Source: JACPKO01 sp964406775 (GTDB lineage: Bacteria > Patescibacteriota > Microgenomatia > Daviesbacterales > UBA10151). From it: a DNA stretch of 64,000 nt. This document shows, one piece after another, positions 23,819-32,891 of this stretch. Each line of letters starts with the position of its first letter. The stretch's first letter is position 1. The DNA is taken from positions 1 through 64,000 of the forward strand of contig CAYOSW010000002.1 of NCBI GenBank assembly GCA_964406775.1, read 5' to 3'. Both the position numbers and the translations under genes were made by a program. The notes under the pieces were generated by a model. That model was not told where the DNA came from. It saw only the letters and a program-made list of their open reading frames with translations, and did no database searches.

Positions 23819-26800
23819 TCAGAACAGTGCTTCGTCAAATTTAAACATTACGAACCTGCAGTTGTCGGTATCCATTAATTTAACAAAATTCAGGGTCTGA
23901 AGTTGCAGGTTTGTTTGAGCGCCTGAAGGAGACGGTGAAGGACTTGATAATTGAGCCAGAACCTCCGAAACAAAAGGATTTACTTTTCCTCCGAAAAGTT
24001 TGGCAATATTTTTAACTATCCATTCCAGTCCTTTCGGAGGATAAAGTTTTTGCTCGGCAATGGCTTTAGGTTCCGTTGAAAAAGTCTGAGTGTTTGAAGC
24101 TATAATCTTTTTGGGTTTACACCGGACGTCTGCAAATACTCTGTAAACAGAATTTTTATCTATAGGAGGAGGGGGTGTCGACCAGGCGGCTTTAAACCTC
24201 ACTTTTGAAGCGGTATTTTCAACGATGCTCGGAGTTATCGGATTGGATTTAGCTACGACCTGATTATCCTTAGTCATCCTGAAGGTGATATCGGCAATTT
24301 CAGCTTTCTTAATATCAGTCCCTTCTACCTTACCGAAAGCCTCGAAATTAAAACTGGTGCTCGGATAAGCAATGTCTGCGATCATCCCATCGCATTTACA
24401 CATCTGGTCGTTGTAGTTTGTGCAGGTTCCTTCCAGACACTCCGTACATCCATCCCTGGCACCGGTACAGTCGGCTTTTGTGGTACAGGCGACTCCACAA
24501 GCTGGAGGCACTTTACAGACACCGCTTACGCAAGCCGTACAGCCGTCTTTTGCTCCGGCACATTGATCATCCCTGCTGCAGCTTACTCCGCAAGCAGGAG
24601 GAATACGGCACTGACCGGCAACACAGGCAGTACAGCCGTTTAAGCCTCCGAAACAATCACGGTCCGAAGCACAAGCAGCATCACAGGCTGGAGGGGGAGG
24701 CTGGCATACAGTCTGCCCTTCAGGATTTGGACGGCATTGAGTACACCCATTCAGCGCTCCTTCGCAATCGAAGTTAGTACCACAAGTCTGGTTACAGGCC
24801 GGAGGCGGTCCGCACGAAAAATCCCGCTCTAAATTAGTGAAACAGGGGGTTTTACCTTCGCAGTTAAGATCCCCCGGGATAAATTGAGGTCCTTCAATAA
24901 CGGGCTCTAATGTGGAGTAATACCTATCATATGCTCCATGAAAAGTTGCTTGAGACGGACCGGCTTGTAATAATAATTTATGTCTGCCTTCACTGATACC
25001 GTCGGGGAGCTTTAAAGTATATGTGACACTTTTTTGACCACCCCGGCCGAAATCGTGGACATTTATAATATGCGGACCGTATGAGGAATAATCATTGAAA
25101 GCACCCTGACCAACCTGCAGTGAAGGAATTATGACCTGGTTGTTTGTCGGACTTGAAATTTCTGTCGGTGTAATCGGGGAATTGTCTACAAAATTTGCTA
25201 TAGCTATACCCGGTCCCCAATTTCCACAATAGTATTCACTGCCCGCTGTTCCTCTGACCGTTATTTTCAGAAATTTACAGTTTGGACCCACCTCAACACT
25301 GCTATCGCCGCCGGTATTATTTTGCGAAAAATCCCTGACGTTAGCCCACTGCACAGGCGCAGGCCCCGGCCCTATACCAACACGCCTTTCGTGCATTTTC
25401 TTCATTGTTATCGTCCTTAAAGTTTCGTCAGTACTATTTGAAAAGGGCTTGGCAACTCCCTGAATGGGCGCAAACTGCTGTTGAGCTTCTACCGAAGGCA
25501 AATAATTACGGTCATTCATTAAATAACCGGAAATCCCTATCGCCGTTACCGCCAAAAGAACAGTCATCGTTGCAGCAACGGGAGGCTGGGACGGAGGAGG
25601 CGGCGCAGCAGGCTTATCAGGAGAACTACCGGCTGAAGGCGGTAAACCGGGAGGTGTTTTCTTTTTCTTCCAATATAAATAACCACCGATCCCGCCGATA
25701 ATCAAAATCACAGCCAAAGCTCCCGCCACCGGAAGCCAGGACGATTTATCGCCGGAAATTGCAATTTTCGGCGCAGCTGCTTCCAGATCCTGCCGGGTTG
25801 TTACCGCCCCCTTGGATAAAACAGCCAGAGGTTCGGTAATACCTGCCTCATAGATTCCCGCCTCAACTCTCGGATTTTTACAATCTGCAGTTATGGGGAT
25901 GTCCACCGCCAGCAATCCCCAATCCGCTTTGTCCTTAGTAGAGGGCAGTTTTTCTTCTTTTTGACCGCAAATCTGATTATCCGAGTTAGTTATTTTTAAA
26001 GTCAGTTTCGGCTGGACTAAATCAGTACCTGCATCCGGCGAATAACCGGGATTCGAAGCCGAAACACCTGACCTCCAGCTCAAATCAACTGAAGGAATTG
26101 CGGTTATGGAGATTTTAGCCGTGTCTCCCGACTTATAATAAGACTTGTCCAGATTTAAATTCGTTATCACAGCCGAGGGTCCGGTAACTATCCATCTGAA
26201 GGAAATTTTCGGAGATATCTCAAGACCCGATTCATCTGCCAGGTTAAAAATCCCCTCGTAAACCTGAGGAGAGAGCTGTTTCGGGAAAGGAATGTTGACT
26301 GTCGCCAGCTGACCTGCGCCTATTGCAATTTGATTCGTCAGGTCAAAACTTTTTGCACTTCCGGCATTCTCTGAAACGGAGTCTATTGCATAAACAGCCT
26401 GAGGTTTCGCCTGAACCCTCTGGCCGGTGGTATTTTTGACCGTACAATTCAATGTACCTGTATCTCCGCTCCCAAGACTCGGTCCTTCCACTGTGCTGAA
26501 AGTTTTACTCCCGATTTTAATTTTGCAGTCTGTTGTTTTAATCTCCAGAAAGGAATTTGTTCCGGTTAAATCAATATCCTGACTGGTAATCCCCTGAGAT
26601 GTTCCGTCACTATCCACAACCTGAACGGTCAATATATAAGATCCGGGTTTTATAGTTTGCGGATATTTTACGGAGAGAGCATTTTCCGATGTTTCTCCCG
26701 GCTTAAGAGGAAAAGGTTCGGACTTCGTAAAATTAATGAGCTGTCCCTCGTTTTGAATTACTATATCCTGCCCGTTGGATTTTAGGGTTGTTAAACTTCC

Positions 26801-27031
26801 TTTTGACTGTAGTTTTGTAATCAAAGAGGCTTCAGCAAAATTTTTACCCGAATTATTTATTAAAACGACCGAACCTGTCACTTCTGAATTCTGAGAACTT
26901 ACTCCTTTTAGCTCCATATTCAGCATTTGAGATTGAACTGATGAATTTTGTGCATACACAACAACCGAGGATGAAAAACCCAAAAGTAAAAGCGCAGAGA
27001 TAACCAGATTTCCGATAAGTTTTAAAGACAT
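23819..27031 (-). CDS. Cysteine-repeat surface protein 3 (two ectodomains)
   Basis: Chosen start ATG 27031, with GGAG 5 bases upstream; the longer frame begins with GTG at 27052. Same plan as the protein at 18010: signal peptide (LIGNLVISALLLLGFSSSVV), ectodomain of about 400 residues, helix WLPVAGALAVILIIGGIGGYLYW, basic and Pro-rich loop, second helix AATMTVLLAVTAIGISGYL, second ectodomain with SEYYCGNWGPGIAI, four six-cysteine repeats, the FNFEAFGKVEG domain and the tail ending DNCRFVMFKFDEALF. 1070 residues. A 158-base block near its 3' end is identical to the gene at 27115. Function unknown. Confidence 0.75.
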   Translation of the reverse strand: MSLKLIGNLVISALLLLGFSSSVVVYAQNSSVQSQMLNMELKGVSSQNSEVTGSVVLINNSGKNFAEASLITKLQSKGSLTTLKSNGQDIVIQNEGQLINFTKSEPFPLKPGETSENALSVKYPQTIKPGSYILTVQVVDSDGTSQGITSQDIDLTGTNSFLEIKTTDCKIKIGSKTFSTVEGPSLGSGDTGTLNCTVKNTTGQRVQAKPQAVYAIDSVSENAGSAKSFDLTNQIAIGAGQLATVNIPFPKQLSPQVYEGIFNLADESGLEISPKISFRWIVTGPSAVITNLNLDKSYYKSGDTAKISITAIPSVDLSWRSGVSASNPGYSPDAGTDLVQPKLTLKITNSDNQICGQKEEKLPSTKDKADWGLLAVDIPITADCKNPRVEAGIYEAGITEPLAVLSKGAVTTRQDLEAAAPKIAISGDKSSWLPVAGALAVILIIGGIGGYLYWKKKKTPPGLPPSAGSSPDKPAAPPPPSQPPVAATMTVLLAVTAIGISGYLMNDRNYLPSVEAQQQFAPIQGVAKPFSNSTDETLRTITMKKMHERRVGIGPGPAPVQWANVRDFSQNNTGGDSSVEVGPNCKFLKITVRGTAGSEYYCGNWGPGIAIANFVDNSPITPTEISSPTNNQVIIPSLQVGQGAFNDYSSYGPHIINVHDFGRGGQKSVTYTLKLPDGISEGRHKLLLQAGPSQATFHGAYDRYYSTLEPVIEGPQFIPGDLNCEGKTPCFTNLERDFSCGPPPACNQTCGTNFDCEGALNGCTQCRPNPEGQTVCQPPPPACDAACASDRDCFGGLNGCTACVAGQCRIPPACGVSCSRDDQCAGAKDGCTACVSGVCKVPPACGVACTTKADCTGARDGCTECLEGTCTNYNDQMCKCDGMIADIAYPSTSFNFEAFGKVEGTDIKKAEIADITFRMTKDNQVVAKSNPITPSIVENTASKVRFKAAWSTPPPPIDKNSVYRVFADVRCKPKKIIASNTQTFSTEPKAIAEQKLYPPKGLEWIVKNIAKLFGGKVNPFVSEVLAQLSSPSPSPSGAQTNLQLQTLNFVKLMDTDNCRFVMFKFDEALF
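23877..24034. repeat. 158-bp identical block, copy 1
   Basis: Reads identically to 27173-27330 by eye. It encodes the linker and LSSPSPSPS region near the C-terminus of cysteine-repeat proteins 3 and 4. Both copies are in the same orientation and frame. Confidence 0.85.
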
Positions 27032-27114
27032 TTGACTCCGCAAAATAACCACTCAATCAGAGCGGTAAAACCATACTAGCAAGATTGGGGATATTTCACA
27101 AGAAAGTTTTGTGC

Positions 27115-29601
27115 CTAAAAAAGTGCTTCATCAAATTTAAACATCACAAATTTACAATTATCCGTTTCTATCAATTTAACAAAATTCAGGGTCTGAAGTT
27201 GCAGGTTTGTTTGAGCGCCTGAAGGAGACGGTGAAGGACTTGATAATTGAGCCAGAACCTCCGAAACAAAAGGATTTACTTTTCCTCCGAAAAGTTTGGC
27301 AATATTTTTAACTATCCATTCCAGTCCTTTGGGAGGATAGATCCTGGGCTCTTCAATTTTTTGCTGGATTTGGCTTGATGCCAGCTCACCGTTTGAAGCA
27401 ACAATTCTTTTGGGCTTACATCTGACGTCTGCAAACACTCTGTAGGTTGAGTTCTTGGATAAAGGAGGCGGCGGCGTAGACCAGGATGCTTTAAAACGCA
27501 TTTTGGTTCCGCTGTTTTGAACCACAGTCGGAACAATCGGATTTGATTTGGCGACAACTTTATCATCCTGGGTCATCCTGAAGGTGATATCAGCTATCTG
27601 GGCTTTTTTAATGTCCCCTCCTTCGACTTTACCGAAAGCCTCAAACTTAAAACTGTTTCCGGGGTAAACCATATCTGCAGTCATTCCGTCACACTTGCAC
27701 ATATTATCGTTATAATCGGTGCAGGTTCCCTCCAGACATTCCGAACAATTATCCTTGGCACCAGAACAATCGGCACGGGTCGTACAGGCAGTACCACAGG
27801 AAGGAGGAATACGGCAAGTACCACTCACGCAAGCTGTACATCCACTTCTGGCAGCAGCCCCTATACATTGATCGTCCCTTACACAACTGGAACCGCAAAC
27901 CGGAGGTCGGGAGCAGACGCTGCCAGTTCCCGAATTATTGGGTACGCAGGAGGTGCAACCGTCAGGAGCGCCAAAACAATACGAATCACTTGTACAGGAA
28001 TCCCCGCAGGCAGGAGGAGGCGTGCAAGTATTACTGACCACTGTCCAAGCACTCCAGTTAGGCCCGGGACAAACAGAGGTTCTGGTTTCAACTATTGTAC
28101 CCGTGTGATTCGGAGGACACGCTACATTTCTGGTTTCTGCGGGTAATGGGTTGCAAACAGGTGTTGGAGTCGGGGTTGGAGTTGGTACCGATGAATTCAA
28201 AGTCGGGGTTGGAGTCGGCGAAGAAGTAACATCGCATTTAAAATGCACCTCAACCGCGGCGGATCCGTTAGCCATATATATCGGACCCTTCTTTTCGCAT
28301 AATGTTCCGTTGTAATAGGCGCTTCCCTCCTGCGGATTACAAAGACAGGAAAGGTTGGTGCCCGCACCCGTAAAAATAGTATTGTAAGCCCCGTTGGCAT
28401 CCGTTGTCATATTTAAACCATCTGCGGGCAAACAGCCGTTCACAATTTTAATCTGAGCGCCCGGCAAAGGCAGACCTGTTGCAGTAGTGACGCGCCCGTA
28501 CCAATCGCCGGATCTAACTGTGTTGTCAGGATTGTCACCGCCACCGCTGCCATTACCTGAATTTCCTTCGTTACCATACCCCCCATCGTATCCGCCCTGA
28601 CCGTAATATCCGCCTTGACCATATCCCTCGTCATCAGCTAAAACTTCTGTTATGAACTTAGGGAAAATTAACGCGGAATCCGAGTATTTTACGCTGTATT
28701 CTTTCTGTTTCTCTTGAAACCACTGATCGTAATCGATATAAGAGGGGTTAATCGACTTTTCGTCAACCTGAGCAAATATGTACAGTTCCTCAACCGGCTT
28801 TCCCTCTCTTAAAATGCCTCCTCCGAGATAAAGAGGCGTTACCTGGCCCGGTTCTGTATTCCAAAGAATTTCATTAAATCCGGGCCAAAAAGTGGCTTTA
28901 CCGTTTTTATAATAAACAAACGGATCCAAGGCATTAACTTCCCAAACAGGATCAATTTCTTTGATGCTTTTATCTTCACGGATTATTCTCCCCGCTTCAT
29001 CGATGGAAATTGCCCCGCTTTTAACCTTATCGTAAACGGGTTTGATTTTAGAGTAAGCAAATTGTTTACTCCCCTCGACTCCCCGGGGACCGATGAATTT
29101 ATTGTTATAAAACCAAACCATCACCATTTTACCCTTAATTACGCTTCCTTTATCGTTTACAGCCTTCTTTATTTCTTTTACCAGGTTAGTTCTTTGTAAA
29201 TACTCCTGTGAAGATAAATTCGCGGACTGGGGGTAATCGGCTATAAGCCCTTCTTTTTTTCCGGCCTCAAGTGTAATCTGATCATTAACTATTTTTTCTA
29301 AAATTGTTTTTTCAATCTCCGGTGTGGGTTTTCCAGGAAAAAAACTCAGCTCCAGATCAACATAAGCTCTGGGCAAAACCGCGTCTCCAACTTTGGCAAC
29401 GGGCGTATCCGGCGCAACTTTCTGTATATTCTTGTTCCAAAAAATAAACCCCAATATAGCGATAAAAACCAGCAAAATCACACCTGCGGCAATTTTTTGC
29501 TTTCTCGGCAGGTTCTTGATCTTGTTAATAATTCTTCCGGGAAAAGAATCAGATACGGGAACAACCTGATTCTGACTAGTCTGTGTTAGCTGAGGATCCA
29601 T
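27115..29601 (-). CDS. Cysteine-repeat surface protein 4 fused to foldase-like domain
   Basis: 828 residues. Residues 1-320 repeat the plan of the separate foldase-like gene at 22798: cytoplasmic tail, helix IAAGVILLVFIAILGFIFW, SurA_N-like region (VAKVGDAVLPRAYVDLELSF) and parvulin-like end (NEILWNTEPGQVTPLYLGGG). A Gly/Tyr-rich spacer (GYGQGGYYGQGGYDGGYGNE) follows, then a CNA-B-like domain (GRVTTATGLPLPGAQI), a PTPTPTP spacer, three six-cysteine repeats, the FKFEAFGKVEG domain and the tail ending DNCKFVMFKFDEALF. Thus chaperone-like and cysteine-repeat modules are one polypeptide. A TATAAT lies 9 bases before the ATG. Confidence 0.75.
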   Translation of the reverse strand: MDPQLTQTSQNQVVPVSDSFPGRIINKIKNLPRKQKIAAGVILLVFIAILGFIFWNKNIQKVAPDTPVAKVGDAVLPRAYVDLELSFFPGKPTPEIEKTILEKIVNDQITLEAGKKEGLIADYPQSANLSSQEYLQRTNLVKEIKKAVNDKGSVIKGKMVMVWFYNNKFIGPRGVEGSKQFAYSKIKPVYDKVKSGAISIDEAGRIIREDKSIKEIDPVWEVNALDPFVYYKNGKATFWPGFNEILWNTEPGQVTPLYLGGGILREGKPVEELYIFAQVDEKSINPSYIDYDQWFQEKQKEYSVKYSDSALIFPKFITEVLADDEGYGQGGYYGQGGYDGGYGNEGNSGNGSGGGDNPDNTVRSGDWYGRVTTATGLPLPGAQIKIVNGCLPADGLNMTTDANGAYNTIFTGAGTNLSCLCNPQEGSAYYNGTLCEKKGPIYMANGSAAVEVHFKCDVTSSPTPTPTLNSSVPTPTPTPTPVCNPLPAETRNVACPPNHTGTIVETRTSVCPGPNWSAWTVVSNTCTPPPACGDSCTSDSYCFGAPDGCTSCVPNNSGTGSVCSRPPVCGSSCVRDDQCIGAAARSGCTACVSGTCRIPPSCGTACTTRADCSGAKDNCSECLEGTCTDYNDNMCKCDGMTADMVYPGNSFKFEAFGKVEGGDIKKAQIADITFRMTQDDKVVAKSNPIVPTVVQNSGTKMRFKASWSTPPPPLSKNSTYRVFADVRCKPKRIVASNGELASSQIQQKIEEPRIYPPKGLEWIVKNIAKLFGGKVNPFVSEVLAQLSSPSPSPSGAQTNLQLQTLNFVKLIETDNCKFVMFKFDEALF
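27173..27330. repeat. 158-bp identical block, copy 2
   Basis: Partner of 23877-24034; the flanking sequence of the two genes diverges to partial similarity on both sides, which suggests gene conversion or recent recombination rather than uniform purifying selection. Confidence 0.85.
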
Positions 29602-29636
29602 TATCTTCCCATTATAATCACGGTCAGACTATTAGT

Positions 29637-30851
29637 TCAATCGGAATCAATCATTAAAGTTTCTTTTGTGTAAATCTGCTCCGAACCGCTATCCTCAAAG
29701 GTCTCAGTTGTTATTTCAAGCGATGCGATCTGAGGTAATGATGCCCCCATAAGTCCTTGCATATCTCCGTACATTCCTACAGTATTACTAATGACCTGTT
29801 CAATCTGCTTTTCCCTTTTCGCCCAGAGATTTGCATACATTCTTTTTTCTTTGTCCAAATCCGTTTTTAAAGTTTCAAACGCTTCAACTATCGCCTCAAC
29901 TCTTTGCCTGAACTGATTGCTCTGTAAATACTGCCAGACAATTTCCTTTTTTTCCTGTTTACCGACTAAGGAATTTTTAAGCTGACTCTCTTTAATTAAA
30001 GCAAATCTGGCTTGAGACGCCACTCCGAGCAAACATTCAAAATTAGTAACGATAATACCGTCCTTAAAACCGAAGTATTTAATGCCTTTGGGCAGAACGG
30101 ACGAAACGAGGATGGCAACATCCGCTTTTGTCGTGCGCATATCTTCCTTAAGTTTAAAAATCCAAGCCTCTTCCCAATTTTTAGTCCTTTTACTCTCCCA
30201 GATAATTGTTCCGCATTCCCTACCGGAAGCATCCGCAACAACCTGCATTACATCCGCACCCCGCACTCCTTTACCCACTTCCTTAATCTCGTCAACCGGA
30301 AATTCCTTTTTTAGAAACTCTTCCAGTTCAAGCTCCAGAACTTCACCCTGCAGTTGCTGGGAAGTGAGACTCGCTTTCTGCTGGAGTTCCTCAATTTTTT
30401 TCTTCATATCTTCCGCCTGTTTTTTATATTCCGCCTCTTTCATCTGGTGCTCCTTCAGGTATTGCTCGGATGTGGCTTGGCGGATTTTTTCTTTTTCCTC
30501 GTCAAGTTTTCTGGCAATCTCCAAATCAATATTTTTCGCTTTTTCTTCCAGTTCTCCCGCTTTTTTTCTCAAAAATAATTCATTTTCTTTGGCTTTTTGA
30601 GATTCCTGTTTTTGCTTCTCCAATTCTTCCTGCAGAAATTTCATCTCTTCAGAGGATTCTTTAGATAATCTATCTTTGACCTGCTCTTCATACTGCTCCT
30701 TCCACTTGCGGACTTTCTCCCTCTCCTCCTCCTGTTCCTGTTTTCTTTTTTCTTCAAATTCTTTGCGGATTGAATCAGTAAATTCGTGGGAAATCGCTTC
30801 GTCAGGGGAAAATTCTGTTTTACAATTTGGGCACTTTACGGTTAAATTCAT
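29637..30851 (-). CDS. DUF2130 protein (coiled coil plus endonuclease-like domain)
   Basis: Start ATG 30851 gives MNLTVKCPNCKTEF, a half zinc-finger (CPNC) opening typical of DUF2130; the frame extends 16 residues further but without homology. Residues about 25-180 are a long Glu/Lys/Gln-rich coiled coil. The conserved C-terminal domain has VKGVRGADV-like (KGVRGADVMQVV) and CGTIIWESKRTKNWEEAWI, which fit a PD-(D/E)XK nuclease core (D, then E-x-K), and VAILVSSVLPKGIKYFG. The family is widespread with no proven function. It is divergent from the membrane gene at 30923. Confidence 0.8.
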   Translation of the reverse strand: MNLTVKCPNCKTEFSPDEAISHEFTDSIRKEFEEKRKQEQEEEREKVRKWKEQYEEQVKDRLSKESSEEMKFLQEELEKQKQESQKAKENELFLRKKAGELEEKAKNIDLEIARKLDEEKEKIRQATSEQYLKEHQMKEAEYKKQAEDMKKKIEELQQKASLTSQQLQGEVLELELEEFLKKEFPVDEIKEVGKGVRGADVMQVVADASGRECGTIIWESKRTKNWEEAWIFKLKEDMRTTKADVAILVSSVLPKGIKYFGFKDGIIVTNFECLLGVASQARFALIKESQLKNSLVGKQEKKEIVWQYLQSNQFRQRVEAIVEAFETLKTDLDKEKRMYANLWAKREKQIEQVISNTVGMYGDMQGLMGASLPQIASLEITTETFEDSGSEQIYTKETLMIDSD

Positions 30852-30922
30852 AAGGAGTTTTGTATTGGCAATACTAGCTTTTGACGACAGTATTGTCAAA
30901 GGTTTTGAGTTAAAATTAGAAA

Positions 30923-31351
30923 GTGAGGATCAATAATTTACTTAAAAAAATCGGGTTTCTCCTTCTCTTTGCCGGATGTTTTTTTCTGGTGGTTTTCTAT
31001 GTTGAACCTCCCATAAATTGGGAGCAGGCCTCAATATTCCAGATAATCGCCTTCTTCCTCCCCCTACTTCTGGCTTTGACAACTCTTCTCGATTTGGGAG
31101 TGAGATATGTGCCCCACAGTTTTATAGTTTCTTTAGGAGTAATTCTCCTGCTGGCTTTTTATTCGGTCAGACAGTTAAATTATCTGACAGGGGCACTTGT
31201 AATACTGGTCGCAGCATTTCTTGTCAGGGTATTCCCCCGGATGAAGATGCCGCGGTTCAGATTGACACCAGGCTCAAAAATCCCTAAACTTCACATACAA
31301 AAACAAGAGGCGCCGAGACGGCACCGGTTAAGGAGACTAAAAAATGCCTAA
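30923..31351 (+). CDS. Four-helix membrane protein of unknown function
   Basis: GTG start; a -10 TAAAAT (30911-30916) ends 6 bases before it, predicting a leaderless mRNA. Four hydrophobic helices (about 11-28, 41-59, 66-82, 87-102) are followed by a basic C-terminal tail (RVFPRMKMPRFRLTPGSK onward, ending RRHRLRRLKNA) that is probably cytoplasmic. No family is recognised. The last 8 bases overlap the metG start, so it is co-transcribed with methionyl-tRNA synthetase, a pairing that may be only positional. Confidence 0.65.
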   Translation: MRINNLLKKIGFLLLFAGCFFLVVFYVEPPINWEQASIFQIIAFFLPLLLALTTLLDLGVRYVPHSFIVSLGVILLLAFYSVRQLNYLTGALVILVAAFLVRVFPRMKMPRFRLTPGSKIPKLHIQKQEAPRRHRLRRLKNA

Positions 31352-32765
31352 ATATTATATTACTAATGCCATTCCCTATGTTAATGCAACGCCCCATATC
31401 GGCCACGCTCTGGAATTTATCCAATCCGATACCGTCAAGCGTTTCCGCCAAATATCCGGCGATGAGGTTTTACTCCTTTGCGGATCCGATGAAAACGCCG
31501 TTAAAAATGTCCAGGCTGCCGAAAATTCCGGCGAGGAAGTTCAGCCGTTTGTAGACAGACACGCAAAAATTTTTGAAGAACTTGCCGAAAAATTGAATAT
31601 TAAATTTGATGTTTTCCAAAAAGGCTCAAATCCGGCGCATCACGAGGCAAGTCAGAAACTTTGGGAGCTTTGTAATGCCTCGGGCGATATTTATAAAAAA
31701 TCCTATAAAGGCCTTTATTGTGTCGGATGCGAACTTTTTTATACCAAAGAAGAATTAAACGAGAACGGCGAATGTTACGAGCATCCGGGCAAACCTTTAG
31801 AGGAAGTTGAGGAGGAAAACTATTTCTTTAAATTATCGAAATACCAGGACAAATTAATAGAAATTCTTGAGTCCGGCGAGTACGAAATAGTGCCGGAATT
31901 CAGAAAAACCGAGATGCTTAAATTCATCAAATCGGGACTTGTCGACTTCAGCATTTCGCGCTCTAATTCCAGAGCAAAAAACTGGGGTGTTCCGGTACCG
32001 GGCGACGGCTCCCAGAGAATTTATGTTTGGTTTGACGCATTGAATATTTACCAGTCGGGAATCGGATTCGGATCCGATGAAGAAAAATATAAAAAATGGT
32101 GGCCGGCGGATCTGCACGTTATCGGCAAAGGAATTATCCGCTTCCACGCCGTATACTGGCCGGCAATTCTGCTTTCCGCGGGACTTCTCCTCCCCAAAAA
32201 ACTTTTTGTTCACGAATATTTCACCGTAAACGGCCAGAAAATGTCTAAGACTTTGGGTAATGTTTATAACCCGATTCCCTTTTTGGATAAATACGGAGCG
32301 GATGCGCTGCGGTATTTTTGCCTTGCTAAAATTTCGCCGTTTCAGGACGGTGATTTCTCGGAAGATAAGGTTGTACAGGCATATAATTCGGATTTGGCCA
32401 ACGGACTTGGAAACTTGGTTGCCCGGGTTGCGAAATTAGCTGAAAAAAGCGGATTTGAGGCAAACGAAAAAATTAATAAGCTTGATCCCGAGGTTGAGAA
32501 ACTCCTGAGCGAATTCAAATTTAATGAAGCTTTAAATTGGATTTGGAAAATAATCCAAAGAGCCGATCAACGGGTTAACGAGACCCAGCCCTGGAAGCTT
32601 GAAGGGGCTGAGCTTAAAGCAGTCTTGGACGAACTCGTCAGCCTGATTTTGGATGCGGGTTACAATCTTCAGCCGTTTCTTCCTCAAACTTCAGAAAAAA
32701 TTCTGAAGCAATTTTCCGGTAAGGTAATTTCACAGTCCTCACTCTTTCCAAGAATCGATAAGTAA
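31344..32765 (+). CDS. metG: Methionyl-tRNA synthetase
   Basis: Charges tRNA-Met. Class I signatures are present: the HIGH motif in TPHIGHALEF (about 16-25) and KMSKS as KMSKTLGN. The insert domain keeps one zinc-knuckle-like pair (CVGCELFYTKEELNENG, then GECYEHPG), as in the single-knuckle MetG group. VPGDGSQRIYVWFDAL is the conserved KMSKS-proximal strand. At 473 residues it lacks the C-terminal dimerisation (Arc1p-like) domain. It overlaps the upstream membrane gene by 8 bases. Confidence 0.96.
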   Translation: MPKYYITNAIPYVNATPHIGHALEFIQSDTVKRFRQISGDEVLLLCGSDENAVKNVQAAENSGEEVQPFVDRHAKIFEELAEKLNIKFDVFQKGSNPAHHEASQKLWELCNASGDIYKKSYKGLYCVGCELFYTKEELNENGECYEHPGKPLEEVEEENYFFKLSKYQDKLIEILESGEYEIVPEFRKTEMLKFIKSGLVDFSISRSNSRAKNWGVPVPGDGSQRIYVWFDALNIYQSGIGFGSDEEKYKKWWPADLHVIGKGIIRFHAVYWPAILLSAGLLLPKKLFVHEYFTVNGQKMSKTLGNVYNPIPFLDKYGADALRYFCLAKISPFQDGDFSEDKVVQAYNSDLANGLGNLVARVAKLAEKSGFEANEKINKLDPEVEKLLSEFKFNEALNWIWKIIQRADQRVNETQPWKLEGAELKAVLDELVSLILDAGYNLQPFLPQTSEKILKQFSGKVISQSSLFPRIDK

Positions 32766-32891
32766 TCCATTTATTTTGGCAAAAAGAGATTTTTAATTTA
32801 AAACTCCTCCTCAATGCTCTAACAATTTTTGGAATTAACCGCTTTGTTTATTACTTCCACTTCATTCAACTAACTGCAATAATGATAGGTA

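Noticed and set aside
17395..28400. Many plus-strand open frames over the cysteine-repeat genes
   Set aside because: They are antisense shadows of Pro/Cys/Gly-rich coding sequence; they lack start signals and their composition is mirrored from the real genes.
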